Shown: positions 25,854-33,988, counted from the stretch's first letter. The stretch: 64,000 nucleotides of DNA from Promicromonospora sukumoe (GCF_014137995.1 NZ_JACGWV010000001.1:3348001-3412000), one strand, 5' to 3'. Notes: generated by a model not told the origin, from the letters alone. A program made the numbers and translations.

Positions 25854-27229
25854 TAGATCGGCTCCCCGGCTCCGGTCGTGATGTGGTTGTACTCCCAGTC
25901 GGTCGTGCCGGTGAAGTTCTCCCGGAGGTCGTCGCCGAACGACGACGCCGGCACGCCGGTGCTCCACGCCCCGGAGACGAAGCCGGTGAACCAGCTGCCC
26001 GAGCCCAGGACGTAGACCCACGGCTTGACGAACCCGCCGGTGATCCCGGTGATCTTCAGGCCGTCGAGGGCCGCGTTGATCGCGCCGAGCTGCTTGATGC
26101 CGCCGATGCCGATGGCCCCGGTGAAGGAGGGGATCTTCCAGGCGGCCGGGTTGATCTTCAGCAGGTTCTGGAGCTTGGACAGGTTCGTCAGGTTCTCGGT
26201 GAACTTGAGCCCGCCCGACAGCACCCGGTTGAGCGCGAAGGCGCTGAACGGGCCGTCGATGTTGTTCCGGAAGACCGCCAGGCGGTCCGCGACACGCGAC
26301 AGGTCGTTCAGCCGGATCGCCGTGGCCGACTGGGACGCGGCCTTCGAGGCCTTCACGGCGGCACCGATCACCTTGGCCACGGCCAGGCCGGCGACCGCGG
26401 TGATCACGCCGATGGCGCCCCAGACCACGCCCATCCAGCTCTCCTCGCCGGTGGCGGCCAGCACGATGGAGCCGAGCAGGCCGACCACCGCCACGCCCAG
26501 CGCCACCCAGGCGAGCACGCCGAGGCCCGGGATGATCATCGCCAGCACCGCCAGGGCCATGCCGATCCAGCCGAGGATCTCCACGAGCCCCTTGAGGAAC
26601 TTCATGAAGTTGTGCCGCAGGGCTTCCTGCCAGCTGTGGTTCAGCCCGTCGTCGCCCCAGTTCTCCTTGATCTTGGTCGCGGCGGCCTGGGCCGCCGCGT
26701 CCAGGGCGGTCATGGCGTTGCGGGCCTTGGTCTTGGCCGCGTCGAGCTCGCCGTTCGCGGTCGAGATCTTGTCCGCGCGGTTCTGGGACTCGTTCTTCTG
26801 CTCGGTGGTCAGGGCCGGCGCGTCGTCCGGCCGGTCCTCGTTCACCGGGTCGGGCAGGCCCTCGGCGCCCTTCCGGGCGGCGGACGCGTCCTGGGCCTGG
26901 GTCAGCGCCTTGCCCGTCTCCGAGCGCGCGGTCTCCAGCTCCGGGCGGTACGTCACGAGCGCGGCGTGCACGTCCTCGTAACGGCCCGCGGCCGCGCCCA
27001 GCGCCTCGTGGCTCTCCCGGGCGCGCTTGCGCATCGCGTCGGCGGCCTCGCCCTTGAGCAAGGTCTCGTCGCCATCGCCGATCTTCTTGAGGAGCGCCGC
27101 CTGCGTGGTCATCATCTCGGCGATCTCTTTGTAGTGCTTGATCACCGCATCCAGCCCGGACGCCTCGGCCGGCACAGGGTCGTCGTCGTAGTCCAGCAGA
27201 TGCCACTCACCCACGCGGGCGGCGCTCAT
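25853..27229 (-). CDS. Large helical/membrane protein of type VII module (copy 1), possible substrate or toxin-like effector
   Basis: 458 residues. The first about 200 are alpha-helical and charged, like an LXG or WXG-type export domain: GEWHLLDYDDDPVPAEASGL, KKIGDGDETLLKGEAADAMR, a linker GLPDPVNEDRPDDAP, and coiled coil. Two strongly hydrophobic stretches follow at about 215-260 and 264-292. The C-terminal about 160 residues are unlike those of the paralogue at 29384-30820 (30% or less by eye), whereas the N-terminal halves are very similar. A conserved head and variable tail is the usual signature of polymorphic secreted effectors, but no toxin active site is recognised. GAGGAG lies about 6 nt before the ATG. 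Confidence 0.75.
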   Translation of the reverse strand: MSAARVGEWHLLDYDDDPVPAEASGLDAVIKHYKEIAEMMTTQAALLKKIGDGDETLLKGEAADAMRKRARESHEALGAAAGRYEDVHAALVTYRPELETARSETGKALTQAQDASAARKGAEGLPDPVNEDRPDDAPALTTEQKNESQNRADKISTANGELDAAKTKARNAMTALDAAAQAAATKIKENWGDDGLNHSWQEALRHNFMKFLKGLVEILGWIGMALAVLAMIIPGLGVLAWVALGVAVVGLLGSIVLAATGEESWMGVVWGAIGVITAVAGLAVAKVIGAAVKASKAASQSATAIRLNDLSRVADRLAVFRNNIDGPFSAFALNRVLSGGLKFTENLTNLSKLQNLLKINPAAWKIPSFTGAIGIGGIKQLGAINAALDGLKITGITGGFVKPWVYVLGSGSWFTGFVSGAWSTGVPASSFGDDLRENFTGTTDWEYNHITTGAGEPI

Positions 27230-27285
27230 CCAGTCTCCTCAGGGTCGCGCTGACTCGTTGTCAGCAGGTCGTGCCGGGTCCGCCC

Positions 27286-27570
27286 TTACTTGTCGGGCGT
27301 CAGCGACTTCTCCAGCTCGATCTCGGTGTCGTTCCAGGTCTCGGCGGCCGTCTCCATCTTGCCCTGGAGGTCCTTGAGGTTGTCCTGGAGCTTCTCCCGC
27401 TTGACCCACCAGCTATCGACGAAGTCGCCCATGGCGTTCTTCACCGTCTTGTGACCCCAGATGTCGCCGTCGTCCCAGAGCTCCTTCATGTTCTCGAGCT
27501 CGTTGAGCACCGACTTCAGCTGCTCGGCAGCATCGTCGACGGCGACCGAGGTGACGACGAGGTCAGCCAT
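27286..27570 (-). CDS. WXG100-family small protein A (copy 1)
   Basis: 94-residue helical hairpin protein of ESAT-6/WXG100 size, predicted type VII substrate that dimerises with the protein encoded 7 bp upstream. It has MADLVVTSVAVDDAAEQL, then a turn region DGDIWGHKTVKNAMGDFVDS and a second helix WWVKREKLQDNLKDLQGKM. The canonical W-x-G is not exact: the turn has IWGHK. The homologue at 30890-31171 keeps the turn and the WWVKREKL segment but differs elsewhere. It lies between protein B and the large protein, in the expected operon order. Confidence 0.85.
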   Translation of the reverse strand: MADLVVTSVAVDDAAEQLKSVLNELENMKELWDDGDIWGHKTVKNAMGDFVDSWWVKREKLQDNLKDLQGKMETAAETWNDTEIELEKSLTPDK

Positions 27571-27577
27571 CCGACGA

Positions 27578-27874
27578 CTACTTGTTCAGAGCGTTCGCGA
27601 GCTCTTCGTCGGTCTTGCGCAGCGCCTCGGCGGCCTGCTTCAGGTACTCGCCGATGCCGGTCAGACCCTCCATGACCTGCTTGCCACCCTTGTCGAGCTC
27701 CTTGTAGGACTCGTCGAAACGCTTGGACGACTTGTCCGTGACGTAGCCGTCCTGCACCAGGTTGTCCACCATCGAACGCAGCTGGTCCAGCTTGTGCTGC
27801 ATGTCGTCGGCCTCCTGCTTCATGCGCTGGGAGGCGTCCTCCATCTGCTGGAAGGTCACATTGATGTTGGCCAT
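27578..27874 (-). CDS. WXG100-family small protein B (copy 1)
   Basis: 98 residues, two helices separated by a turn, first gene of the downstream type VII module. The start is the ATG at 27874 with GAGAGGA 7 nt upstream. The sequence has MANINVTFQQMEDASQRMKQ, turn QDGYVTDKSS (tyrosine-valine in place of W-x-G), and a second helix containing YKELD, a Y-xxx-D pattern as used in type VII export signals. It ends ELANALNK. It differs from its copy at 31176-31472 at only two residues (H/A and S/T), much closer than the other paired genes. A weak -10-like TACGAT (minus strand, 27913-27918) lies about 40 bp upstream. Confidence 0.88.
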   Translation of the reverse strand: MANINVTFQQMEDASQRMKQEADDMQHKLDQLRSMVDNLVQDGYVTDKSSKRFDESYKELDKGGKQVMEGLTGIGEYLKQAAEALRKTDEELANALNK

Positions 27875-27960
27875 GATTCGGTCCTCTCGGGTTGCCTCGT
27901 GGAAAACAGGGCGATCGTACATGAACCGGACACCCCTGGGGTGAATCCTAGGACAATCCC

Positions 27961-28665
27961 CTATGCAGAACCCGGAACCGTCCGTTCAGGCAGGCTGACC
28001 GGGCTCGCACCGGGGCCGGTCCAGCGGAACGTGGCCATGACGGCGTCGAAGAAATCGACCAGGGTCGCGGCCAGCCGCTCGGTGCCCGGGCTGTCCCAGC
28101 GGGTGCTGAAGGACAGCACCAACCAGTCGCCGGCCACCTCGTCCCGGGAGACGACGTACGTCACCTCGCGTGTGGAGCTCAGCGGCCGGCCGCCCTCTCG
28201 GTGCACATCGTGCCTGGTCCGTACCACCCGCGCACCCGGACGACCGTCCAGGTCGACGGGCTCGCCCAGCCCTGCCGTCTGGTCCTGCCCTGCCGTCTGG
28301 TCCAGATCTGCCGTCTGGTCCAGCCCGTCAGGTTCGCCCAGAACCTGCGCCGCGACCTCGGCGGTGCTGCGCCCGATCTCGCCGAAGACCTCCGACTCGG
28401 TGATCGACGCCGGGACCGCCATCCCGGCGACCGGCGCGGTCGGGAGGTACACGGCCCCGATGCCCGCGTCGGCGAACGCGGCGCGGAGCGCGGTCCGGAG
28501 CGCGTCGTCGCCGGACGGCGCCCGCGCGACCACCTCGTCGACGGCGGCGTCGAGCTCCTTCTCGCGGAGCGCGCCGGTCGGGAACCTGGCCCACCCCGGG
28601 GGCAGGAGGAAGGCCCAGGTGTCGGTCGGGGACCCTGCCGCGAGGTCCGCCTCCGGGCCGGTCAT
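27961..28665 (-). CDS. Type VII module protein, uncharacterised (copy 2, fifth gene)
   Basis: 234-residue paralogue of 24400-25155, sharing FLLPPGWARFPTG, GAVYLPTAPVAGMAVPASIT, GDWLVLSFSTRWDS and FFDAVMATFRWTGPG. A slippage-generated insert (DQTADLDQTAGQDQTAG, DNA about 28263-28330) sits in the middle of the domain. The ATG at 28665 overlaps the previous stop (ATGA). It ends module 2 in transcription order, 86 bp before the WXG100-B gene of module 1. No function recognised. Confidence 0.75.
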   Translation of the reverse strand: MTGPEADLAAGSPTDTWAFLLPPGWARFPTGALREKELDAAVDEVVARAPSGDDALRTALRAAFADAGIGAVYLPTAPVAGMAVPASITESEVFGEIGRSTAEVAAQVLGEPDGLDQTADLDQTAGQDQTAGLGEPVDLDGRPGARVVRTRHDVHREGGRPLSSTREVTYVVSRDEVAGDWLVLSFSTRWDSPGTERLAATLVDFFDAVMATFRWTGPGASPVSLPERTVPGSA

Positions 28666-29387
28666 GCCGCGGTCCGGGTGATCCGCACCGCGGGCAGGAG
28701 CTCGTCGAGCAGCTCCAGCATCGCGGCGCCCAGCATGAGGTCCTGGGACCGCCACACCAGCACCGTGTCCACCACGACGTCGTCGTGCTCGGCGCGCCGG
28801 CCGAGCCCGATGCTGAGCCAGCCGCCCCCGGACAGCTCGCCGACGTCGAGGCGGGTCACCCGCACGCCGTCGCCGTCGGGCAGGTCGGGGTACTCGACGT
28901 TCGGCGGCGCGACGGGGTTGCCGCCGGTCGCGCCGAGCGCGGCCAGCATGCCGTCGTCGGGGTCCGCCGGATCGCTCGCCCCGACGGCGACCAGCACGGG
29001 CACCGGGCCACGGCCCAGCACGCCGAGCGCCGCGACGACCCGATGTCCCTCGGCCGCCATGCCGTCGGCGAACGCCCGCAGGTTGGTGACCGACTCGCCG
29101 GCCGCCCGGTCGAGCTCCGCTCGCCCGGCCTCGTCGAGCCCGACCTCGTCGAGCTCGGGCCGCTCCGCGGGCCCGACGGCGGTCTCCGTGTCGGCGTCGT
29201 ACTGCGTCCGGAGCGAGTCCCGGACGGCGACGAGCGCCTCGCGCTCCCACGTCGCGACGTCCTCGGGACCCTCGGTCGCGAGGGCGGGGACCACGAGCCA
29301 GTGGGGGGCCGGGTCCACGTTCCAGGTCCACCCGGGCAGTCCGGCACTGGGCAGACCGGCGGAGGGCAGGCCGTTCGGCGTCGTCAT
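28662..29387 (-). CDS. Type VII module protein, uncharacterised (copy 2, fourth gene)
   Basis: 241-residue paralogue of 25152-25853. Shared blocks: WTWNVDPAPHWLVVPAL, ESVTNLRAFADGMA, GRGPVPVLVAVG, GATGGNPVAPPNVEYPDLPD and LLDELLPAVRITR. The N-terminus repeats LPSAGLPSAGLPG. ATGA overlaps with both neighbours indicate strict co-translation with the large protein and the fifth gene. Soluble, no signal peptide, function unknown. Confidence 0.75.
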   Translation of the reverse strand: MTTPNGLPSAGLPSAGLPGWTWNVDPAPHWLVVPALATEGPEDVATWEREALVAVRDSLRTQYDADTETAVGPAERPELDEVGLDEAGRAELDRAAGESVTNLRAFADGMAAEGHRVVAALGVLGRGPVPVLVAVGASDPADPDDGMLAALGATGGNPVAPPNVEYPDLPDGDGVRVTRLDVGELSGGGWLSIGLGRRAEHDDVVVDTVLVWRSQDLMLGAAMLELLDELLPAVRITRTAA

Positions 29388-30820
29388 AGGACCGGGTTCT
29401 CCCCGTACAGGCCGCTGTAGTCGGCGTCCCGCCACCCGTCGAGGCTCCAGCGCGGGTCGCTCGGGTTGAAGTTGGACGGGTTGACCAGGCTGAACGGACG
29501 CATGGCCCACCCGAAGGTGTACGAGATCGGGCCGATGTACATCCATGGCTTGATCGTGAAGCCGGTGACACCGATCTGACCGAGCGCGGACGTGATCTTC
29601 TGGACGTCCTTGATGTCGCTGATGCCGATCAGGCGGTCCCACCGCCAGGTGCCACCACCCAGCCGGTCCATGAGCCGGCTCAGGTCGGTCGCGAAGTACT
29701 TCGGGTTGGTGAACACCTGCCACCAGCCCGGCGAGACGCTGGTCTTGCCCGCGAAGTCCTGCCAGCTGCGCAGGTTCCGGCCCAGCGGCCCGAGCGTGAT
29801 CGTCAGGTCGTTGATCCGGCGGGTCAGGTCCGGGTTCCGCCCGATGTTGACCATGCTGCGCAACCACTCCCGGTCCCTCATCAGGAACTGGAGCTGCCGG
29901 TTCTGGCTCCCGAACGAGCCGGCGCCCTTGGTCAGCAGCGACGCCTGGATGTTCTTGAGGTTGCCCGCCATCTTGGCCGCCACGCCGATCAGGCCGAGGC
30001 TGAGCACGCCGATGATGACGCTCAGCCAGCTGCCCTCGCCCTGGACCGCCAGGATGAAGCTGGCCGCGACGGACACCACGGTGGCGATCACGCTCAGCAG
30101 GGTGAGCATGCCGAGGCCCGGGATGAGGATGCTGAGGATCGCCAGCGCCATCCCGATGTACATCAGGATCTCGACGAGCTTCTTCAGGAACTTGTTCAGC
30201 TTGTGCAGGAACGCTTCCCAGCCGCTGTGGTGCAGGCCGTCGTCGGCCCAGTTCTCCCGGATCTTGTTCGCGGCGGCGGTGGCCGCGGCGTCGAACCGGA
30301 CCATGGCGGCTCGTGCCTTGGCCTTTGCCGCCTCCAGGGCACCCTTGGCCTCGTTGATCTTGCCGGTGCGGCTCTCGGACTCCCGCTTCTCCTTGTCCGT
30401 GAGCGGCGGTGCGTCGTCCGGCCGGTCGGCGTTCACCGGGTCGGGCAGGCCCTCCGCGCCCCTCTGGGCGGTGTCCGCGTCCTGCGCCGCCGTCAGCGCG
30501 AGGCCCGTCTCGGAGCGCGCGTACTCCAGCTCCGGCCGGAAGGTCTTCAGCGCGTCCCGGATGTCGTCGTACCGGCCGGACGCCTTGTTCAGCGCCTCGG
30601 CGCTCTCCCGGGAGCGCTTGCGCATCGCGTCGGCGGCCTTGCCCTTGAGCAGGGTCTCGTCGCCGTCGCCGATCTTCTTGAGCAGCTTGGCCTGCGTGGA
30701 CATCGCCAGTGCGATGTCCTCGTAGTGCTTGATCACCGGGTCCAGACCGGCCACGTCGGCCGGGACGGGGTCGGAGTCGTAGTCGAGCAGATGCCATTCC
30801 CCGGCCCGGGTATCGCCCAT
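29384..30820 (-). CDS. Large helical/membrane protein of type VII module (copy 2), possible substrate or toxin-like effector
   Basis: 478 residues. The N-terminal about 200 residues are closely related to 25853-27229: GEWHLLDYDSDPVPADVAGL, LLKKIGDGDETLLKGKAADA, GLPDPVNADRPDDAP. Two hydrophobic regions follow at about 212-258 and 263-283. The remaining 190 residues are different, with WRWDRLIGISDIKDVQKI, FTIKPWMYIGP and a Trp/Asp-rich ending SDPRWSLDGWRDADYSG. A short KPW-Y motif is kept in both tails. A conserved export-like head with a replaced tail suggests diversification of an effector. Alternatively it may be a membrane component present twice. Confidence 0.75.
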   Translation of the reverse strand: MGDTRAGEWHLLDYDSDPVPADVAGLDPVIKHYEDIALAMSTQAKLLKKIGDGDETLLKGKAADAMRKRSRESAEALNKASGRYDDIRDALKTFRPELEYARSETGLALTAAQDADTAQRGAEGLPDPVNADRPDDAPPLTDKEKRESESRTGKINEAKGALEAAKAKARAAMVRFDAAATAAANKIRENWADDGLHHSGWEAFLHKLNKFLKKLVEILMYIGMALAILSILIPGLGMLTLLSVIATVVSVAASFILAVQGEGSWLSVIIGVLSLGLIGVAAKMAGNLKNIQASLLTKGAGSFGSQNRQLQFLMRDREWLRSMVNIGRNPDLTRRINDLTITLGPLGRNLRSWQDFAGKTSVSPGWWQVFTNPKYFATDLSRLMDRLGGGTWRWDRLIGISDIKDVQKITSALGQIGVTGFTIKPWMYIGPISYTFGWAMRPFSLVNPSNFNPSDPRWSLDGWRDADYSGLYGENPVL

Positions 30821-30862
30821 CTTCGTCGTCCTCCTGCTACGTGTGCGCTGTCAGTGGAACTG

Positions 30863-30900
30863 CTGCTCGTGGCACTACCGCTCGTGGCACTACTGCTCGT
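30863..30900 (-). repeat. Stop-codon-spanning 15-bp repeat at the WXG100 A gene (copy 2)
   Basis: CTGCTCGTGGCACTA (30863-30877), CCGCTCGTGGCACTA (30878-30892) and a partial third unit. The minus-strand TAG stop (30892-30890) lies in the second unit and is repeated in frame in the first, giving tandem stops. Confidence 0.8.
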
Positions 30901-31171
30901 CGAACGACGCCGCGAGCTCGATCTCCAGGTTGTTCCACTGCTCCGCGGCCTGCTCCATCTTCTTCTGCAGGTCGGAGAGGTTGGTGGTGAGCTTCTCCCG
31001 CTTGACCCACCAGTCCTCGACGAAGTCGTCCATGGCCCGCTTGACGGTGTCGTGACCCCAGACGGTGCCGTCCTCCCACAGCTTTCCCATGTTCTTGAAC
31101 TCGTCGACGATCGCCGCCAGCTGCGTGGCGGCGTCGTCGACGGCGACCGACGTGACTACCAGGTCGGCCAT
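30890..31171 (-). CDS. WXG100-family small protein A (copy 2)
   Basis: 93 residues, same fold and order as 27286-27570. Shared MADLVVTSVAVDDAA, turn DGTVWGHDTVKRAMDDFVED, WWVKREKL and LEIEL. About 60% identical to copy 1 by eye, so clearly more diverged than protein B. Four bases separate it from the stop of protein B. Predicted partner of protein B in a secreted heterodimer. Confidence 0.85.
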   Translation of the reverse strand: MADLVVTSVAVDDAATQLAAIVDEFKNMGKLWEDGTVWGHDTVKRAMDDFVEDWWVKREKLTTNLSDLQKKMEQAAEQWNNLEIELAASFDEQ

Positions 31172-31175
31172 GGGA

Positions 31176-31472
31176 CTACTTGTTCAGGGCGTTCGCGAGC
31201 TCTTCGTCGGTCTTCCGGAGCGCCTCGGCGGCCTGCTTGAGGTACTCGCCGATGCCGGTCAGACCCTCCATGACCTGCTTGCCACCCTTGTCGAGCTCCT
31301 TGTAGGACTCGTCGAAGCGCTTGGAGGACTTGTCGGTGACGTAGCCGTCCTGGACCAGGTTGTCGACCATGGTGCGCAGCTGGTCCAGCTTCGCCTGCAT
31401 GTCGTCCGCCTCCTGCTTCATGCGCTGGGAGGCGTCCTCCATCTGCTGGAAGGTCACATTGATGTTGGCCAT
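31176..31472 (-). CDS. WXG100-family small protein B (copy 2)
   Basis: 98 residues and first gene of the whole secretion cluster in transcription order. The start ATG at 31472 has AAGGGG about 8 nt upstream. It is 96/98 identical to 27578-27874, and the DNA is also very similar, including most third positions. That indicates recent duplication or gene conversion restricted to this gene. It has the turn QDGYVTDKSS and YKELD. Upstream of the start (31473-31596) lies the probable promoter, although no confident -35/-10 pair can be picked. Confidence 0.88.
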   Translation of the reverse strand: MANINVTFQQMEDASQRMKQEADDMQAKLDQLRTMVDNLVQDGYVTDKSSKRFDESYKELDKGGKQVMEGLTGIGEYLKQAAEALRKTDEELANALNK

Positions 31473-31596
31473 GACAGAACCCCTTGGGTGTCGCTCGTGC
31501 TCGGACGGACTCACGTACGCGGTAATCGTCATCAATCGGACTAACCGGACGGCGACGCGCGCGTGAACAGCCGGGGAACGGCACGCGGCGCAGCGA

Positions 31597-31628
31597 CGAC
31601 GGGCCCGGGGATCACCCCGGGCCCGTCG
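31597..31628 (-). terminator. Terminator of the lipase gene
   Basis: Perfect 14-bp GC stem (31597-31610 with 31615-31628), ATCA loop, 43 bp beyond the lipase stop. It insulates the lipase transcript from the type VII promoter region. Confidence 0.82.
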
Positions 31629-31670
31629 CCGTTCAGCCAAAATGTGCCCCTCACCTGGGGCTTTGCGGTC

Positions 31671-33083
31671 TCAGCAGTGCCCCAGGAACGGCCGGTCCCG
31701 GAACCTCCGGTCGAGGAACGTGATGACGCCGGGCGCGCCCGTCACCATCGTCGAGACGTGCTCGCCGAGGTGCCACTCCCACTGGACGTCGGCCCCGGCC
31801 GCGCAGTACTCGTCCCGCAGCGTCCGCGCCTGACCCGGCGCGACGATCTCGTCGAGCGTCCCGTGGAAGAGCCGGATCGGGACGTCGGGCGGGTTGGCCC
31901 CGAGCCGGTTCTCGTCCAGCCGCGCCTGCCACTGCGGCGACCGCAGCGGGTTCGTCGAGGTGAACATGCCGATGTTCTGGAACGCGTGCGGCAGCGTGGC
32001 CTCGACGCAGGCGTCCTTCTCCCGCTCGAACGTCTCCCGGCCGCGCTCGTTGAGGTACGACTCCAGGTCCAGCTCGGGGTAGGCGGCGTCGAGCCCGTAG
32101 GCCGCGAACAGCAGGAACCCGAACCCGACCTTCCCGTCGAGCCCCTCGGCCACCTCGGACAGGTCGGCGGGCACGCCGCCCGCGGCGACGCCGACCAGGT
32201 CGAGCTCCGGCGCGTACTCGGGCTGCAGCTCGCCCGCCCACATCGCTCCCCCACCGCCCTGCGAGTACCCGGAGAAGGCGACTTTGCCGCCGGCCTCCAG
32301 CCCCGTGGCCGGCAGGTTCGTCGCGGCGCGCACGATGTCGATGACGGTGCGCCCCTCCGACTGCCCGACGACGTACGTGTGGCCGCCCGGCGTCCCGAGC
32401 CCCTCGTAGTCGGTGACGACGACGGCCCAGCCCGCCAGCAGCATCGGCTCGATGAAGGGCCGCTCGTAGTCGAGCCAGCGCGACGGCGCGCACGTGTCGC
32501 CGACGCCGCGCGTCCCGCTCGCCACCGACACGATCGGCCGCGGCCCCTCGCCCCGCCAGGGCGTGTTCGGCACCAGCACCCGGCCGGTCACGGGGATGTC
32601 CTGGCCGGTCGCGTTGGTCGAGTGGTACATCACCAGGTAGTTGCGGGCGGTGAGCTGCCGGGGCTCCTCGCGCCACCGGACGATCTCGCCGTCCGCGCCG
32701 TCGGGCAGGGGCGTCGGCGGGGTGTAGAAGTCGTCGAGCGGGACGGCCTGGTTCGGCACGACGGGCACGTCGGGCACGTCGGAACTGCTGGAGGTGCCGG
32801 ACACCTTCGCGGACTCGCCCACCTGGGCGCGCTGGTCCGCGCGGGCGAACAGGTCGGCCGGTTGTGCTGCGCCGGCCGACGAAGGCGCCGGCGACGAGCC
32901 GGCTGGTGCGGTTGTGGCCGACGGGTCGGCGGCCGAGGCCGGGACGGCGGCGACGCCGGGCAGCCCCAGCACGGTCAGTGCGGCGACGACGGCGGTCCAG
33001 CGGAGCCGCGAGCGGCGTCGGCCTGGCTCAGGGACGGCGGACGAGACGGCGGACGAGGCGTGCGAACGGTTGACGAGCGGCAT
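31671..33083 (-). CDS. Secretory lipase (LIP family, alpha/beta hydrolase)
   Basis: 470-residue exported esterase/lipase of the secretory lipase family (Candida antarctica lipase A-like). The start ATG at 33083 has GGAG 6 nt upstream. Signal peptide ends near ASAAD (about residue 52), and a Ser/Ala/Pro linker to about 110. Catalytic residues are visible: nucleophile elbow SGYSQGG (Ser about 274), acid in GTLDEIV (Asp about 411) and His in LGEHVSTM (about 442). Conserved WAVVVTDYEGLGTPG supplies the oxyanion region. It acts outside the cell on acylglycerols or other esters. It stands alone between two strong hairpins. Confidence 0.9.
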   Translation of the reverse strand: MPLVNRSHASSAVSSAVPEPGRRRSRLRWTAVVAALTVLGLPGVAAVPASAADPSATTAPAGSSPAPSSAGAAQPADLFARADQRAQVGESAKVSGTSSSSDVPDVPVVPNQAVPLDDFYTPPTPLPDGADGEIVRWREEPRQLTARNYLVMYHSTNATGQDIPVTGRVLVPNTPWRGEGPRPIVSVASGTRGVGDTCAPSRWLDYERPFIEPMLLAGWAVVVTDYEGLGTPGGHTYVVGQSEGRTVIDIVRAATNLPATGLEAGGKVAFSGYSQGGGGAMWAGELQPEYAPELDLVGVAAGGVPADLSEVAEGLDGKVGFGFLLFAAYGLDAAYPELDLESYLNERGRETFEREKDACVEATLPHAFQNIGMFTSTNPLRSPQWQARLDENRLGANPPDVPIRLFHGTLDEIVAPGQARTLRDEYCAAGADVQWEWHLGEHVSTMVTGAPGVITFLDRRFRDRPFLGHC

Positions 33084-33194
33084 CGGATCTCCTCGCTGAG
33101 GTCCACGGACGCTCGGCACTGAGCGCCCGGGCCCGCGCACGGGCCGCTACTGACTGTAACCGCAATAGTGGCAGCGCGACAGCCTTCACCCCAT

Positions 33195-33260
33195 GACTTC
33201 GGCCGGTTGCGTTGAGATCGGTCGGTCGACCGACCGATCTCAACGCAACCGGCCGAAGTC
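33195..33260. terminator. 66-bp perfect palindrome
   Basis: The sequence 33195-33260 equals its own reverse complement without a single mismatch, 33-bp arms around GTCGAC. It lies 30 bp past the DUF6580 stop and about 110 bp upstream of the lipase start. Most likely a terminator for the minus-strand DUF4430-DUF6580 transcript, though the length and perfection are unusual and a protein-binding role is possible. Confidence 0.75.
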
Positions 33261-33289
33261 GGTGTCGCGGTCTTGTACTGGCCTGGCCG

Positions 33290-33988
33290 CTAGCCCTTGG
33301 CCGGGGCGGGGGCCGGGGACGCGCTCGTCTCGGCGCGCTCCACCAGGCCGACGACGACGGCGGCCAGGGGCACGAGCACCAGGTTGCCGAGCAGCATCGT
33401 GCGCAGGAACGGCAGGCCCGCCACGTAGCTCGCGAGCAGCCCGTCCAGGGTCGACGGGTACATCCCGTCCAGCAGCCACACGCCGAAGTTGGTCCAGGCG
33501 AAGAACCACAGCGAGCCGACGACGCCCACGCCGAGCGCGGCCGCGTACCGCTTGGGCCCGCGCAGGTGCCGCGCCAGGATCGCGCCGACACCGATCACCG
33601 CCCAGGCCGACCAGGTGAACCACATGATCTGCGTGTTGCCGAGCACCGCGTCGCTCACCGCGACCACGGCGAACGGCACCACGGCCGCCCACCGGTTGCG
33701 GAGCAGGAGCACGGCGAGGAAGGTCGCCGCGGTCGCGATCTCGAGGTTCGGCGGCGCGCCCAGCCCGGGCGCGACCAGCCGCCACACCACCGCGGCGGCC
33801 AGCACGAGCACCACGGTCGCGGGCCGCCACCACCGCTGCGCCAGCTCACGCACGGAGAGATCCCGCCCAGCCAGCTCCCGCCCGCCCAGGTCCCGCCCGG
33901 TCAGATCACGCGCACCCTGCCCGGGGCGCGAGTCAGCCGCCTGGTCCCGTCCGTCGGACGACGGCGTCAGAACGTGTCGATCGTCCAC
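33290..33988 (-). CDS. DUF6580-family membrane protein, putative ECF-like transport component
   Basis: 232 residues. The start GTG at 33988 has GGAG 5 nt upstream. The cytoplasmic N-terminus of about 50 residues holds slippage-derived repeats (DLTGRDLGGRELAGRDL). Five to six helices then begin VVLVLAAAVVWRLVAP, with IMWFTWSAWAVIGVGAI and a tryptophan-rich WFFAWTNFGVWLLDGMYP. Topology and motifs match DUF6580 proteins, which resemble the S component of energy-coupling-factor vitamin transporters. It overlaps the upstream DUF4430 lipoprotein by 22 bp. The pairing of a transcobalamin-like domain with an S-like component suggests cofactor uptake (inference). Confidence 0.78.
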   Translation of the reverse strand: MDDRHVLTPSSDGRDQAADSRPGQGARDLTGRDLGGRELAGRDLSVRELAQRWWRPATVVLVLAAAVVWRLVAPGLGAPPNLEIATAATFLAVLLLRNRWAAVVPFAVVAVSDAVLGNTQIMWFTWSAWAVIGVGAILARHLRGPKRYAAALGVGVVGSLWFFAWTNFGVWLLDGMYPSTLDGLLASYVAGLPFLRTMLLGNLVLVPLAAVVVGLVERAETSASPAPAPAKG

